A stretch of DNA of 64,000 bases from Terribium retamae. GTDB taxonomy: Bacteria; Pseudomonadota; Alphaproteobacteria; Rhizobiales; Rhizobiaceae. This document shows, one piece after another, positions 7,711 to 16,320 of the stretch. The notes beneath the pieces are model-generated. The model saw only the letters and a list, made by a program, of their open reading frames with translations. It was not told the origin of the DNA and ran no database searches. The stretch's first letter is position 1. Each line of letters opens with the position of its first letter. The position numbers and the translations under genes are program-made. The stretch is from contig NZ_JAKREW010000003.1 of assembly GCF_022347545.1 (NCBI RefSeq), positions 216,181 to 280,180 of the forward strand, in the 5' to 3' direction.

Positions 7711-8640
7711 TCAAAGCGCCTTTTGGAGTTCCGGCAGTACCTGGAAGAGGTCGCCGACGATGCCGTAGTCGGCGACCTGGAAGATCGGCGCTTCCTCGTC
7801 CTTGTTGATGGCAACGATGACCTTGGAGTCCTTCATGCCGGCGAGATGCTGGATGGCGCCGGAGATGCCGCAGGCAATATAGAGGTCAGGCGCCACCACC
7901 TTGCCGGTCTGGCCGACCTGCCAATCGTTGGGGGCGTAGCCGGCATCGACTGCCGCGCGGCTGGCGCCGACCGCGGCACCCAGCTTGTCGGCCACGGGCA
8001 GGATGACTTCCTGGAACTTCTCGGCCGAGCCGAGGGCGCGGCCGCCCGAGATGATGATCTTGGCCGAGGTCAGTTCCGGACGATCGCTCTCCGACAGCTT
8101 GTTTTCGACGAAGGTCGAAAGGCCGGGGTTTGCGGCAGCCGAGACGGTCTCGACTGGAGCCGAACCACCTTCCGGGGCTGCCTGGAAGGAGGCGGTCCGC
8201 ACGGTGATCACCTTCTTGCCGTCGCTCGCCTGCACCGTCTGGATGGCGTTGCCGGCATAGATCGGGCGCTTGAAGGTGTCGGCCGAGACCACCTCGATGA
8301 TTTCCGAGACCTGGGCGACGTCGAGCAGCGCGGCGACGCGCGGCGAGACGTTCTTGCCGGTGGAGGTGGCCGCGGCGACGATGGTGTCGTAATTGCCGGC
8401 CAATGAGACGACGAGCGCGGCGGTCGGCTCGGCGAGGCGCTCGGCCAGTTCGTCTGCCTCGGCCAGAAGCACCTTGCGCACGCCCTTCAGCTTGCCGGCA
8501 GCGTCGGCGGCTGCCTTGGCGCCCTTGCCGGCGACCAGGACGTCGACGTCGGAGCCGATCTTGAGAGCGGCCGACAGTGCCTTGGCGGTCTGGTCGGAAA
8601 GCGAGGCGTTGTCGTGTTCGGCGATAAGGAGGATTGCCAT
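7711..8640 (-). CDS. etfA: electron transfer flavoprotein alpha subunit
   Basis: At 309 residues this is the normal length for EtfA, the FAD-carrying subunit that receives electrons from acyl-CoA dehydrogenases and passes them to ETF-quinone oxidoreductase. The N-terminal domain begins [18 protein letters not shown]. The C-terminal FAD domain shows [12 protein letters not shown], the [15 protein letters not shown] segment ([19 protein letters not shown]) and [13 protein letters not shown], then a [22 protein letters not shown] block. It lies 24 bases downstream of etfB and is surely in the same operon. Confidence 0.97.
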   Translation of the reverse strand: MAILLIAEHDNASLSDQTAKALSAALKIGSDVDVLVAGKGAKAAADAAGKLKGVRKVLLAEADELAERLAEPTAALVVSLAGNYDTIVAAATSTGKNVSPRVAALLDVAQVSEIIEVVSADTFKRPIYAGNAIQTVQASDGKKVITVRTASFQAAPEGGSAPVETVSAAANPGLSTFVENKLSESDRPELTSAKIIISGGRALGSAEKFQEVILPVADKLGAAVGASRAAVDAGYAPNDWQVGQTGKVVAPDLYIACGISGAIQHLAGMKDSKVIVAINKDEEAPIFQVADYGIVGDLFQVLPELQKAL

Positions 8641-8664
8641 GTTCTTGATCCCTTTCCGCTTCGC

Positions 8665-9414
8665 TTAAAGCACGCCGGCTTCGTTCTTGAGCTTGTCGAC
8701 AAGCTCGGCAACCGTCTTGACCTTGACGCCAGCCTTGCGGCCGCCCGGTTCCTCGGTCTTGATGACTTTGAGGCGCGGCTTGATGTCGGCGCCGAAATCG
8801 GCCGCGGTCTTTTCGTCGAGCGGCTTCTTCTTGGCCTTCATGATGTTGGGCAGCGAGGCATAACGCGGCTGGTTCAGGCGCAGGTCGACCGTCACAATGG
8901 TCGGCATCTTCAATTCGACGGTCTGCAGCCCGCCGTCGACTTCACGGGTGATCTTGGCTTTGTCGCCGGCCAGTTCCACCTTCGAGGCAAAAGTGCCCTG
9001 TGACCAGCCGAGAAGCGCGGCCAGCATCTGGCCGGTCTGGTTGGAATCGTCGTCGATTGCCTGCTTGCCGAGAATAACGAGGCCGGGCTGCTCCGCGTCG
9101 ACGACGCCCTTCAGCACCTTCGCGACGCCCAGCGGCTCGACGGCTTCGTCGGCCTTGACCAGGATGGCGCGGTCGGCGCCCATGGCGAGAGCGGTGCGCA
9201 GCGTTTCCTGCGCCTGTGCCGGGCCGATCGAGACCACCACGATCTCCTCGACCTTGCCGGCTTCCTTCAGGCGGATCGCCTCCTCAACCGCGATCTCGTC
9301 GAACGGGTTCATCGCCATCTTCACATTGGCGAGTTCAACGCCCGAGCCGTCCGCTTTCACACGAACCTTCACATTCGCATCGACGACCCGCTTCACGGGC
9401 ACCAGGACTTTCAT
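8665..9414 (-). CDS. etfB: electron transfer flavoprotein beta subunit
   Basis: EtfB (249 residues from the chosen start) binds AMP and forms the heterodimer with EtfA. The N-terminus [16 protein letters not shown], the ETF-beta signature around [38 protein letters not shown] and the C-terminal [12 protein letters not shown] are all characteristic. ATG at 9414 is preferred over the in-frame ATG six codons upstream because it gives the standard N-terminus; a GAGGTGAG sequence precedes it. It is the first gene of the etfB-etfA-hbd unit. Confidence 0.97.
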   Translation of the reverse strand: MKVLVPVKRVVDANVKVRVKADGSGVELANVKMAMNPFDEIAVEEAIRLKEAGKVEEIVVVSIGPAQAQETLRTALAMGADRAILVKADEAVEPLGVAKVLKGVVDAEQPGLVILGKQAIDDDSNQTGQMLAALLGWSQGTFASKVELAGDKAKITREVDGGLQTVELKMPTIVTVDLRLNQPRYASLPNIMKAKKKPLDEKTAADFGADIKPRLKVIKTEEPGGRKAGVKVKTVAELVDKLKNEAGVL

Positions 9415-9649
9415 CTGTCTCTCACCTCTCAAGATGCATTCGGGGCGCTATAACAGTACCGGCCCGCTCAGAGTTGTCGAATGCCGACATTTCGGACGCA
9501 ATTTCTCAAATTCATCCGCCAAGCTTCGGCCGCCTAAACGGTGGCTGACAGGGCTGCCGCAGGCGCGCGGACCGTAGTTGCGGGCGCCATCCCCGTCAAT
9601 ATCGGCAAAAGGCCCAAATCGGTTGAAAATCGCGCCGGAGCGCAGCCTT

Positions 9650-10429
9650 CTATTGCCTGCCCCAGCGTGATGCCGGCTTCGTTTCCGCAACGGTAGGGAG
9701 CGGGGGCGGTACGGCTTCGGCGGGATTGGTTGCCGGCGCTGTTTCGTCCTCGTTCTCCAACAAGGGGACGCCGCGGCTGCGCAGCACCAGAACAAGGATC
9801 GCACCCGTCACGATGCCGCCGATATGGCAAGCCCAGGATATCTGCTCCTCGCCTCCCATAGCGAACATCACGAACTGCAGAAGCACCCAAAGGATCAGGA
9901 CGATGTAGGCCGGCAGCCTGAGTGGAATGCGGGCGAAGGCCAATACCCACACTTTCACGCGTGGATAGAGGATGAGATAGGCTGCCACCACGCCGGCGAT
10001 GGCACCCGACGCACCGATCAGGGGGTGTTCGGAGCCCGGAGCGACCCAGCCGTGGAAAAGGGCACCGCCGGCGGCACAGGCAAGATAGAAGATCAGGTAG
10101 CGGATGTGACCGAGCGCATCCTCGACATTGTCGCCGAACACCCACAGGAACAGCATGTTGCCGCCGAGATGGAAGATATCGGCATGCAGGAAAGAGTAGG
10201 TCAGGTAGCTGAGCTGTTCCGGGATCACGATGAATTGCGGCGACAGTTCCGCCATGTCGTGAACAACGGAAGGGATGAAGCCATAGCTCAGCGCGGCACC
10301 CGCGGCATATTCGTCACCGCCGACGCGCGTCATCAGATAGATGGCGACATTGAAGAGAATCAGCCCGATGTTGACATAGGCGTAGCGGATGCGGCGCAGA
10401 TGGTTGGAATCGTAAAGCGGGATGAACAT
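9650..10429 (-). CDS. rhomboid family intramembrane serine protease
   Basis: A 259-residue protease with six predicted membrane helices. The catalytic dyad is Ser141 in LIGASGAIAG and His202 in WACHIGGIVTGA. The rhomboid HxxxxHxxxN motif is H82-x4-H87-x3-N91 in FLHADIFHLGGNML. Such enzymes cleave membrane helices of other proteins within the inner membrane; the substrate is unknown. A Pro/Ala/Glu-rich cytosolic tail of about 35 residues follows the last helix. It lies 36 bases downstream of the cobalamin adenosyltransferase and is probably in its operon. Confidence 0.93.
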   Translation of the reverse strand: MFIPLYDSNHLRRIRYAYVNIGLILFNVAIYLMTRVGGDEYAAGAALSYGFIPSVVHDMAELSPQFIVIPEQLSYLTYSFLHADIFHLGGNMLFLWVFGDNVEDALGHIRYLIFYLACAAGGALFHGWVAPGSEHPLIGASGAIAGVVAAYLILYPRVKVWVLAFARIPLRLPAYIVLILWVLLQFVMFAMGGEEQISWACHIGGIVTGAILVLVLRSRGVPLLENEDETAPATNPAEAVPPPLPTVAETKPASRWGRQ

Positions 10430-10465
10430 GCGGCCGGCTTCCGCCCCTCATCCGCTGACGCCAAA

Positions 10466-11047
10466 TCAGCGGTTCTTGCCCGGCACCCATAGCACGTCGG
10501 ACTTTCCATTGTCATTGACCGTGCGCGCGGCCACGAAGAGGAAGTCCGACAGGCGGTTGATGTATTTCAGTGCTTCGGCGCCAACCTGCTCGTCCGGGTT
10601 CTGCGCCAGGGCCACCATAACACGTTCGGCACGCCGCGTTACCGTGCGTGCCAGATGAAGTGCTGCGGCCCCCGGCGAACCTCCGTTCAGGATGAAGGAT
10701 TTCAACGGCTGAAGGTCCTCGTTGAGCAGGTCGATGTCTTTCTCGAGGCGCTCGACCTGCGAGGCGATGATGCGCAAGGGCTCATATTCCAGCGGCTTGC
10801 CGTCGTCCGGCACTGAAAGATCGGCGCCGAGGTCGAATAGATCGTTCTGGATAAGGCCGAGCATCCTATCGATTGCAGGGTGCGAGGCGGCGGTGTGCAG
10901 ACGTGCCATGCCTATGCAGGCATTGGCCTCGTCGACCGTGCCGCAGGCGTCGATACGTAGGTCGGACTTCAGGCGCCTTGCACCGGTGCCTAGACCGGTG
11001 GTGCCGGCATCGCCGGTGCGGGTGTAGATCTTGTTGAGTTTGACCAA
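10466..11047 (-). CDS. PduO-type ATP:cob(I)alamin adenosyltransferase
   Basis: This 193-residue protein converts cob(I)alamin (or cob(I)yrinic acid a,c-diamide) and ATP to the adenosyl form. The ATP-binding N-terminal motif YTRTGDAGTTGLGTG is exact. The family's helical bundle shows VDEANACIGMAR, the RTVTRRAERVMVAL segment and NRLSDFLFVAART. In rhizobia the product serves methylmalonyl-CoA mutase and the B12-dependent ribonucleotide reductase. I saw no cobalamin riboswitch upstream; the next gene ends only 24 bases before its start. Confidence 0.95.
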   Translation of the reverse strand: MVKLNKIYTRTGDAGTTGLGTGARRLKSDLRIDACGTVDEANACIGMARLHTAASHPAIDRMLGLIQNDLFDLGADLSVPDDGKPLEYEPLRIIASQVERLEKDIDLLNEDLQPLKSFILNGGSPGAAALHLARTVTRRAERVMVALAQNPDEQVGAEALKYINRLSDFLFVAARTVNDNGKSDVLWVPGKNR

Positions 11048-11071
11048 GGGATCCTCCCGCAGATTTGGAGA

Positions 11072-11263
11072 CTATTTGCGGGTCAGGTACACCGCGATCA
11101 TGATCAGCACCAATGCCAGGGCCTGCAGCAGGACGCGGGCCTGCATGAGCTTGTTCGAGGTGACGCCCGAGCCGCCGCGCATCATGTTGATGAGGCCGCG
11201 GATCAACACCGCCACGACAGCGACCATCACGACGATGGCGAGAATGTTGAAGACAGTTCCCAT
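11072..11263 (-). CDS. HIG1-like twin transmembrane mini-protein
   Basis: A 63-residue protein with two membrane helices (about 4-25 and 41-60) around a short basic loop with a RGG motif. It resembles the hypoxia-induced-gene-1 (HIG_1_N) family, whose mitochondrial members bind cytochrome oxidase. In Rhizobiales it is usually next to the cobalamin adenosyltransferase gene, as here (24-base gap). Its role is unknown; attachment to a respiratory complex is only an inference from eukaryotic relatives. Confidence 0.85.
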   Translation of the reverse strand: MGTVFNILAIVVMVAVVAVLIRGLINMMRGGSGVTSNKLMQARVLLQALALVLIMIAVYLTRK

Positions 11264-11279
11264 GGCGTGTTCCGTTCGT

Positions 11280-12146
11280 TCAGGCGCGCTTGGCGAGGAT
11301 GCGGTAGAGCAGGGATGCCGGCAACAGACGTTTCAGCACGACCCCGATTCTGGCCGGCATCGTTACCACATAGTGCGGGCGAGGGCGTTGCGACAGAAGC
11401 GCATGGGTCAGCACTTTGTAGACCGCTTCCGGTCCGAGCTTGTAGGGAGACTGGCTTCCACCCTGCTGAAGCCGTTGCAATTGGGCCTGGTAGGCATCGC
11501 GATGCACCGAATTCTCATGGTCGATGTGCTTCAGGAACCAGGGCAGGCCGTTGCTCGCGATCTTCGAAGCAATCGGCCCAGGTTCGATCAAGGAAACCTG
11601 CACGCCGCTGCCTTCCAGTTCCTGGCGCAGGCACAGCATCAAACCTTCCAGCGCATGTTTGGACGCGGCATAAGCACCACGGAACGGCACCGGGGTGAGG
11701 CCGAGAATTGACGAGCAATGAACGATGCGGCCGTGACCCTGGGCACGCATGACAGGTACGATGCGGCGGGTAAGATCGTGCCAGCCAAACAGATTGGCTT
11801 CGAATTGTTCGCGCAATGCGACCACCGGCAAGTCCTCGACCGCACCAGGCTGGGCGTGAGCTCCGTTGTTGTAGAGGGCGTCAAGCTTGCCGCCTGTGCG
11901 TCCGAGCACGGCTTCGACCAGGGCGGCGATCGATTCCGGTTCGCGATAATCAAGGTAGAAGGTCTCGATGCCGTCAGCTTCGAGCTTTGCGATGTCATCG
12001 ACCTTACGGGCGGTGGCGAACACCCGCCATCCATCCGTCTTCAGTGCTCGTGCGCAATAGGCGCCAATACCTGACGAAGCACCGGTGACGATTATCGTGC
12101 GCGGCGCTTGGGATGAGATACTGGAAGAGGCGGCGAGGCTTGCCAT
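11280..12146 (-). CDS. SDR-family NAD(P)-dependent oxidoreductase
   Basis: A 288-residue classical short-chain dehydrogenase. It has the cofactor loop TGASSGIG (21-28), the NNGAH segment in place of the usual NNAG, catalytic Ser145/146 in HCSSILGL, and Tyr159-x3-Lys163 in GAYAASKHAL. The C-terminal region has family-typical PGPIASKIASNGLPW and a long tail, like sterol/retinol-type SDRs of about 280 residues. The substrate cannot be predicted. It ends 17 bases before the HIG1-like gene and may lead that operon. It is divergent from the BrkB gene. Confidence 0.88.
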   Translation of the reverse strand: MASLAASSSISSQAPRTIIVTGASSGIGAYCARALKTDGWRVFATARKVDDIAKLEADGIETFYLDYREPESIAALVEAVLGRTGGKLDALYNNGAHAQPGAVEDLPVVALREQFEANLFGWHDLTRRIVPVMRAQGHGRIVHCSSILGLTPVPFRGAYAASKHALEGLMLCLRQELEGSGVQVSLIEPGPIASKIASNGLPWFLKHIDHENSVHRDAYQAQLQRLQQGGSQSPYKLGPEAVYKVLTHALLSQRPRPHYVVTMPARIGVVLKRLLPASLLYRILAKRA

Positions 12147-12202
12147 TTACCGCAATGACTTCCCATATTCGCCGCCTGGAAACAACCGGAGGGACAGCTT
12201 CG

Positions 12203-13054
12203 TTGCTACGAACCATCGTCGCCTTCCGCCGCGTGCTCTACGATGCGGTCGGCCATTTCAACAATGACGACGGCTGGGCGATGGCCAGCCATCTGGCGAT
12301 AACGTCGCTGATGGCGCTGTTTCCATTTCTGATCTTTGCCACATCGCTGGCAAGTTTCCTTGGTGCGCAAGCCTTCGTCGAGACGATCGTGCCGTTGCTG
12401 TTCGACACCTGGCCGGAACAGATCGCCAAGCCCATCGCACGGGAGGTCGTCAATGTGCTGACGGTTCGGCGTACGGACCTTCTCACTTACGGCGTGCTGC
12501 TTGCCGGTTTCTTCGCCTCCAATGGTATCGAGGCGGTGCGCACGTCCTTGAACCGGGCCTATCGCATGACGGAGACACGTTCGATCATCTTTCGGCGAGC
12601 CCAAAGCATCGTCTTCGTGCTGATTGCAGCAGTGGGCTTCCTGGCGATCAGTCTTTTGCTGGTTTTCGCACCGCTGATCGCACGTCTGGCGGAGGCGCAT
12701 TTCCATTGGATAGGCCCCTACATGGGCACCATCACGCTATGGCGCTTCGTTATCGCTTCGACGGTCATCGTGTTCGCGCTTTTCGCCGTGCATATCTGGC
12801 TGCCGATGGGGCGACGCAGCATCGTGTCGATCCTGCCGGGCATCGGCTTCACGCTGGTCGGATGGGTGGTAGGGTCGACGATCTTCGCCTCTTACCTCGA
12901 CCATTTCTCGTCCTATGTGACGACCTATGCCGGCCTTGCCTCGATCATGATCGCGGTGGTCTTCCTCTACATCGTCTCGGTGATCTTCATTCTGGGTGGA
13001 GAACTCAACGCTGCCATCAGCCGCTATGCGGAAGCGCGTGCCCGCGTCGGCTGA
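12203..13054 (+). CDS. YihY/BrkB-family membrane protein
   Basis: The protein has six membrane helices and the YihY/BrkB signatures DDGWAMASHLAITSLMALFPFLIF near the N-terminus and YLDHFSSYVTTYAGLASIMIAVVFLYI near the C-terminus, ending in LGGELNA. The family was once annotated as ribonuclease BN in error; its real role is unknown (possibly transport). I chose TTG at 12203 because GGAGGG lies 9 bases upstream. ATG 12155 would leave only 8 bases between two divergent genes and has no ribosome site. The 3' end overlaps the convergent EamA gene by 31 bases. Confidence 0.88.
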   Translation: MLRTIVAFRRVLYDAVGHFNNDDGWAMASHLAITSLMALFPFLIFATSLASFLGAQAFVETIVPLLFDTWPEQIAKPIAREVVNVLTVRRTDLLTYGVLLAGFFASNGIEAVRTSLNRAYRMTETRSIIFRRAQSIVFVLIAAVGFLAISLLLVFAPLIARLAEAHFHWIGPYMGTITLWRFVIASTVIVFALFAVHIWLPMGRRSIVSILPGIGFTLVGWVVGSTIFASYLDHFSSYVTTYAGLASIMIAVVFLYIVSVIFILGGELNAAISRYAEARARVG

Positions 13055-13911
13055 GTCGTGGCCAGACCGACGCCGAAAGTGGTGATGGCCATGCCGACGA
13101 TCTGGACGAGGTTCAGATGTTCTCCAAACAGGATCCAGGCCATCACGGCGGTGACCGCAGGAACCAGATAGAACAGCGAGGCAACTTTCGACATCGCGCC
13201 ATCGCGGATCATCACCATCAACAGGAAGATAGCGCCGACCGAGAGGACCAGAACAAGCCAGGCCATGGCGAAGATGAAATCGCCATTCAAGGTAAAGATA
13301 CGGGTTTCGAAAGCGAAACTCGCAGCCGCCATCACCGCTGTGCCGCCGATATATTGCCAGAAGGTCGAGGCGACGAGATCCCCGGAAGAGGCAAAACGCT
13401 TCTGCCAGACGGTGCCTGCGCTCATCGCGATGACAGAGATAACCGAGGCGGTAAGTGTAGCCGGTGTGATGCCGCCACCAAGCGCACCGAGTTTTGGCCA
13501 TAGGACAGTGACGACACCGACAAAGCCGATGGCCAGGCCGGTCCAATGGCGGGGTTGGATCTGCTCGCCGAGCAGCTTACCCGCCATGACGGCGGTGATG
13601 AGCGGCTGCAGGCCGACGATCAGTGCCGAGATGCCGGCAGGCAGGCCGCGATGGATCGCCCAGAACACCGCGCCAAGATAGATGCCGTGCATGAGAATGC
13701 CGGCGATGATCGCATGCTGGGCTTGTGCGCGGTTTGGCCAGCGCGCTTTAAGGAGCACGATCAGCCCAGCGAACAGCGCCGCGGCAATGGCAAATCGGAT
13801 CGCCAGGAAGGTGAAAGGCTCTGCCCATGGCATGGCATAGCGGGCGCCGATGAAACCGGTCGCCCACAGCACTACGAAGGTGGCGGGAATGAACCGCTTG
13901 AACTCGTGCAT
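13024..13911 (-). CDS. EamA/DMT-family transporter
   Basis: A ten-helix drug/metabolite transporter of the RhaT/EamA type with two EamA repeats. It begins MHEFKRFIPATFVVLWATGFIGARYAMPWAEPF, typical of this subfamily. The second repeat carries AMSAGTVWQKRF and a final GEHLNLVQIVGMAITTFGVGLA. ATG 13911 gives the family's N-terminus; a longer frame upstream is unlikely. The substrate is unknown (amino acids or drugs are common). Its stop region overlaps the 3' end of the BrkB gene on the other strand. Confidence 0.9.
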   Translation of the reverse strand: MHEFKRFIPATFVVLWATGFIGARYAMPWAEPFTFLAIRFAIAAALFAGLIVLLKARWPNRAQAQHAIIAGILMHGIYLGAVFWAIHRGLPAGISALIVGLQPLITAVMAGKLLGEQIQPRHWTGLAIGFVGVVTVLWPKLGALGGGITPATLTASVISVIAMSAGTVWQKRFASSGDLVASTFWQYIGGTAVMAAASFAFETRIFTLNGDFIFAMAWLVLVLSVGAIFLLMVMIRDGAMSKVASLFYLVPAVTAVMAWILFGEHLNLVQIVGMAITTFGVGLATTQPTRARASA

Positions 13912-13986
13912 GGAATGGCGGACCGCTTTCTGATGGAGAATGTGCCGCTCTAGCCCGGCCACCGGGCTGGGCAAAGCCAAAACCGC

Positions 13987-14001
13987 TTACTTTTAAAGTA
14001 A
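13987..14001. repeat. short perfect palindrome near EamA promoter
   Basis: TTACTTT and AAAGTAA flank a single T. It lies in the 120-base gap upstream of the minus-strand EamA gene and downstream of gluQRS. A second small hairpin (AGCCCGG/CCGGGCT, 13952-13968) is close by. It could be an operator for the transporter or part of the gluQRS 3' end; there is no direct support for either. Confidence 0.4.
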
Positions 14002-14031
14002 CGCGAATTGAAGCTGCTGCCCGAACTGCTC

Positions 14032-14907
14032 CTATAGCCCAACCATGCGGCGGATGTCCTGGGGTGTTGCGCCGGCGGCGCGTAATGCGGTCAAGCCCGT
14101 ATCCTTCAGGCTCTTTGAGAGCTTGCGCCCGTCCGGGCCAAAAATCAGTCGGTGGTGGAAGTAGGCCGGGTGCGGCAGGCCGAGCAGTTCCTGCAACAGC
14201 CTTTGCACAGCCGTTGCCTGAAAAAGGTCCATGCCGCGTACGACGTGGGTTACCCCCTGCAAAGCATCGTCCAAAACGACCGACAGATGGTAACTGGTCG
14301 GGATGTCCCGGCGCGCCAGAATGACGTCTCCCCAATCCTGCGGCCGTGCGGCGATGCTACGTGTGGCCGAAAGGGTCGTGTCTTCGAACTCTGTCCAGAA
14401 AAGATCGCTGCCGATCCGCGCCAGGGCCGCGGCGACGTCGAGCCGCCAGGCGAAGGGAGCACCCTGCGCGATGCGGATATCACGCTCCTCGCGCGGGAGG
14501 GTTTTGTCGACAGCGGGATAAAGCGGCACGCCGTCGGGATCACGGGGCCAATCGCGCCCGCGTCGTTCGCGATCGCTGATGAAGGCACGGATGTCGCCAC
14601 GGCTCATGAAGGCTGGATAGACGAGATTTTCGGCGATCAGCCTGTCGAGCGCCGTTTGGTATGCGGAAAAATGTTCCGACTGGCGCCGCACCGGCTCTTC
14701 CCAATCCACGCCAAGCCATTCCAGGTCGCGATAGATGCCCGCCTCGAATTCCGGCGTGCAGCGTGTGGTGTCGATGTCCTCGATGCGCAGCAACAGATGT
14801 GCGTCGACTTCACTCGCCAATTGCTGGTTCAGCAGCGCCGAATAGGCATGACCGAGGTGCAGTTCGCCATTCGGGCTTGGAGCGAAACGAAATGTCAGGA
14901 ATGTCAT
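14032..14907 (-). CDS. gluQRS: glutamyl-Q tRNA(Asp) synthetase
   Basis: The protein (291 residues) resembles the catalytic half of glutamyl-tRNA synthetase and lacks the anticodon-binding domain, as expected for GluQRS, which attaches glutamate to the queuosine base of tRNA(Asp). Class I motifs are HLGH (17-20) and KLSKS (262-266). ATG at 14907 is chosen because it places RFAPSPNGELHLGH at the usual position. The Cys ligands of the E. coli zinc site (CxC after a YP) are absent: the equivalent segment reads YPAFMSRGD. It is divergent from the AlkA-like gene. Confidence 0.93.
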   Translation of the reverse strand: MTFLTFRFAPSPNGELHLGHAYSALLNQQLASEVDAHLLLRIEDIDTTRCTPEFEAGIYRDLEWLGVDWEEPVRRQSEHFSAYQTALDRLIAENLVYPAFMSRGDIRAFISDRERRGRDWPRDPDGVPLYPAVDKTLPREERDIRIAQGAPFAWRLDVAAALARIGSDLFWTEFEDTTLSATRSIAARPQDWGDVILARRDIPTSYHLSVVLDDALQGVTHVVRGMDLFQATAVQRLLQELLGLPHPAYFHHRLIFGPDGRKLSKSLKDTGLTALRAAGATPQDIRRMVGL

Positions 14908-14978
14908 CGACCGGCGGCAATCGGGTTTTGCAAGTGTAGCCGGATTGCTACCTTGCCGGCCTTCCTCGGACAAGCAAC

Positions 14979-15620
14979 ATGCAGCGCATCACCTCTCTCA
15001 ATGACATAGCCGCGGGTCTCGATGCCTTGTGCGACATCGATCCGCGCCTGGAGACGGTGCGGGCCTTTGCCCGGGACGTGCCGTTGCGTCTTTCGGAGCC
15101 GGGCTTTGCCAGCCTTGCTTCGATCATCGTCTCGCAACAGGTTTCCCGCGCCAGCGCTGATGCGATTTTCGGGCGGCTGATCAAGCTGCTGGACCCATTG
15201 ACGCCCGAGGCCATCCTTGGCGCGGGCGAAGATGTTTTCCGCGAGGCCGGATTGTCGCGGCCCAAGCAGCGTGGGCTGCTCGCCGTCGCCGGCGCGGTCG
15301 CAGACGGGCTCGACCTGCATCATCTCTGTTCGATGGACGCCGACGAAGCGATCGCCGAACTCACCGCCGTTCCGGGCATCGGCCCTTGGACGGCGGAATG
15401 TTATCTGCTCTTTGCCGCCGGGCACCCGGATGTTTTCCCAGCGCGGGACGTCGCACTGCAGAGTGCGGTCGGCCACGCGCTATCGATCGACCCACGCCCG
15501 GCCGAGAAAAAACTCATTCTCCTGGCCGAATCATGGGCGCCTTGGAGAGGCGTCGCGGCGCGACTTTTCTGGTCCTATTACAGGGAATTGAAGGGCAGGG
15601 ATGCCGCTCCGCCCGTTTGA
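14979..15620 (+). CDS. DNA-3-methyladenine glycosylase II-like (AlkA/HhH-GPD)
   Basis: A 213-residue base-excision glycosylase of the HhH-GPD superfamily. The helix-hairpin-helix is LTAVPGIGPWTAE (128-140), and the catalytic Asp is most likely Asp157 in FPARDVALQ. The SIIVSQQVSRASA block is typical of short AlkA proteins. It should remove alkylated purines from DNA. It lacks the N-terminal domain of E. coli AlkA, like most rhizobial homologues. It has no partner gene, and divergent gluQRS lies 71 bases away. Confidence 0.92.
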   Translation: MQRITSLNDIAAGLDALCDIDPRLETVRAFARDVPLRLSEPGFASLASIIVSQQVSRASADAIFGRLIKLLDPLTPEAILGAGEDVFREAGLSRPKQRGLLAVAGAVADGLDLHHLCSMDADEAIAELTAVPGIGPWTAECYLLFAAGHPDVFPARDVALQSAVGHALSIDPRPAEKKLILLAESWAPWRGVAARLFWSYYRELKGRDAAPPV

Positions 15621-15748
15621 GCCGCAAAAAAGCTTAAAAATCATGCTCTTTTGAGGGGTGTTCGGCAGGGCTTCCCGCTTCACATCCCTGTCATGTCGGG
15701 CTTACAGTATCCGCGCCGTTCGGTTGATGAACCAAGGAGGCAAACAAC

Positions 15749-16306
15749 GTGACGGTTGCCGTATCTCCGGATGGGCTTCCAGCACTGGTGCTGAATGCGG
15801 ACTATCGTCCGCTCAGCTATTACCCGCTTTCGCTCTGGTCCTGGCAGGATGCGATCAAGGCGGTGTTCCTCGATCGCGTCAACATCGTCGCCGAATACGA
15901 GCACGCGGTTTCCTCGCCGAACTTTTCGATGAAGCTGCCCTCCGTTGTCAGCTTGAAGGCCTATGTGAAGCCGTCGCGCTATCCGGCCTTCACCCGCTTC
16001 AACGTGTTCCTGCGGGACCGCTTCCAGTGCCAATATTGCGGGACGCCGGAGGATCTCACCTTCGACCACGTCGTCCCGCGTCATCGCGGCGGTGCGACGA
16101 CGTGGGAGAATGTGGTCGCCGCCTGCTCCCCCTGCAATCTGCGCAAAGGCGGCATGATGCCTTCCCAGGCTAAGATGTGGCCGCTGCAGAAGCCTTACCA
16201 GCCGACCGTGCACGATCTGCACAATAACGGCCGTCTCTTCCCCCCGAACCATCTGCACGAAAGCTGGATGGATTATCTCTACTGGGATGTGGAACTCGAG
16301 CCTTAA
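15749..16306 (+). CDS. HNH endonuclease domain protein
   Basis: This 185-residue protein carries a zinc-ribbon HNH domain. Cys94/Cys97 and Cys126/Cys129 form the zinc cluster, around Asp106-His107 in LTFDHVVPRHRGG and Asn121 in WENVVAACSPCN. The N-terminal 80 residues (VLNADYRPLSYYPLSLWSW) are typical of a widespread bacterial family of stand-alone HNH proteins. No methylase, specificity subunit or terminase is nearby, so restriction or packaging is not suggested. GTG 15749 has AGGAGG 8 bases upstream. The function of the family is not established. Confidence 0.9.
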   Translation: MTVAVSPDGLPALVLNADYRPLSYYPLSLWSWQDAIKAVFLDRVNIVAEYEHAVSSPNFSMKLPSVVSLKAYVKPSRYPAFTRFNVFLRDRFQCQYCGTPEDLTFDHVVPRHRGGATTWENVVAACSPCNLRKGGMMPSQAKMWPLQKPYQPTVHDLHNNGRLFPPNHLHESWMDYLYWDVELEP

Positions 16307-16320
16307 GGCTCATCGCCATT

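Noticed and set aside
11048..11071. Cobalamin riboswitch in front of the adenosyltransferase
   Set aside because: The upstream gap is 24 bases and no B12-box was found in the operon's leading region.
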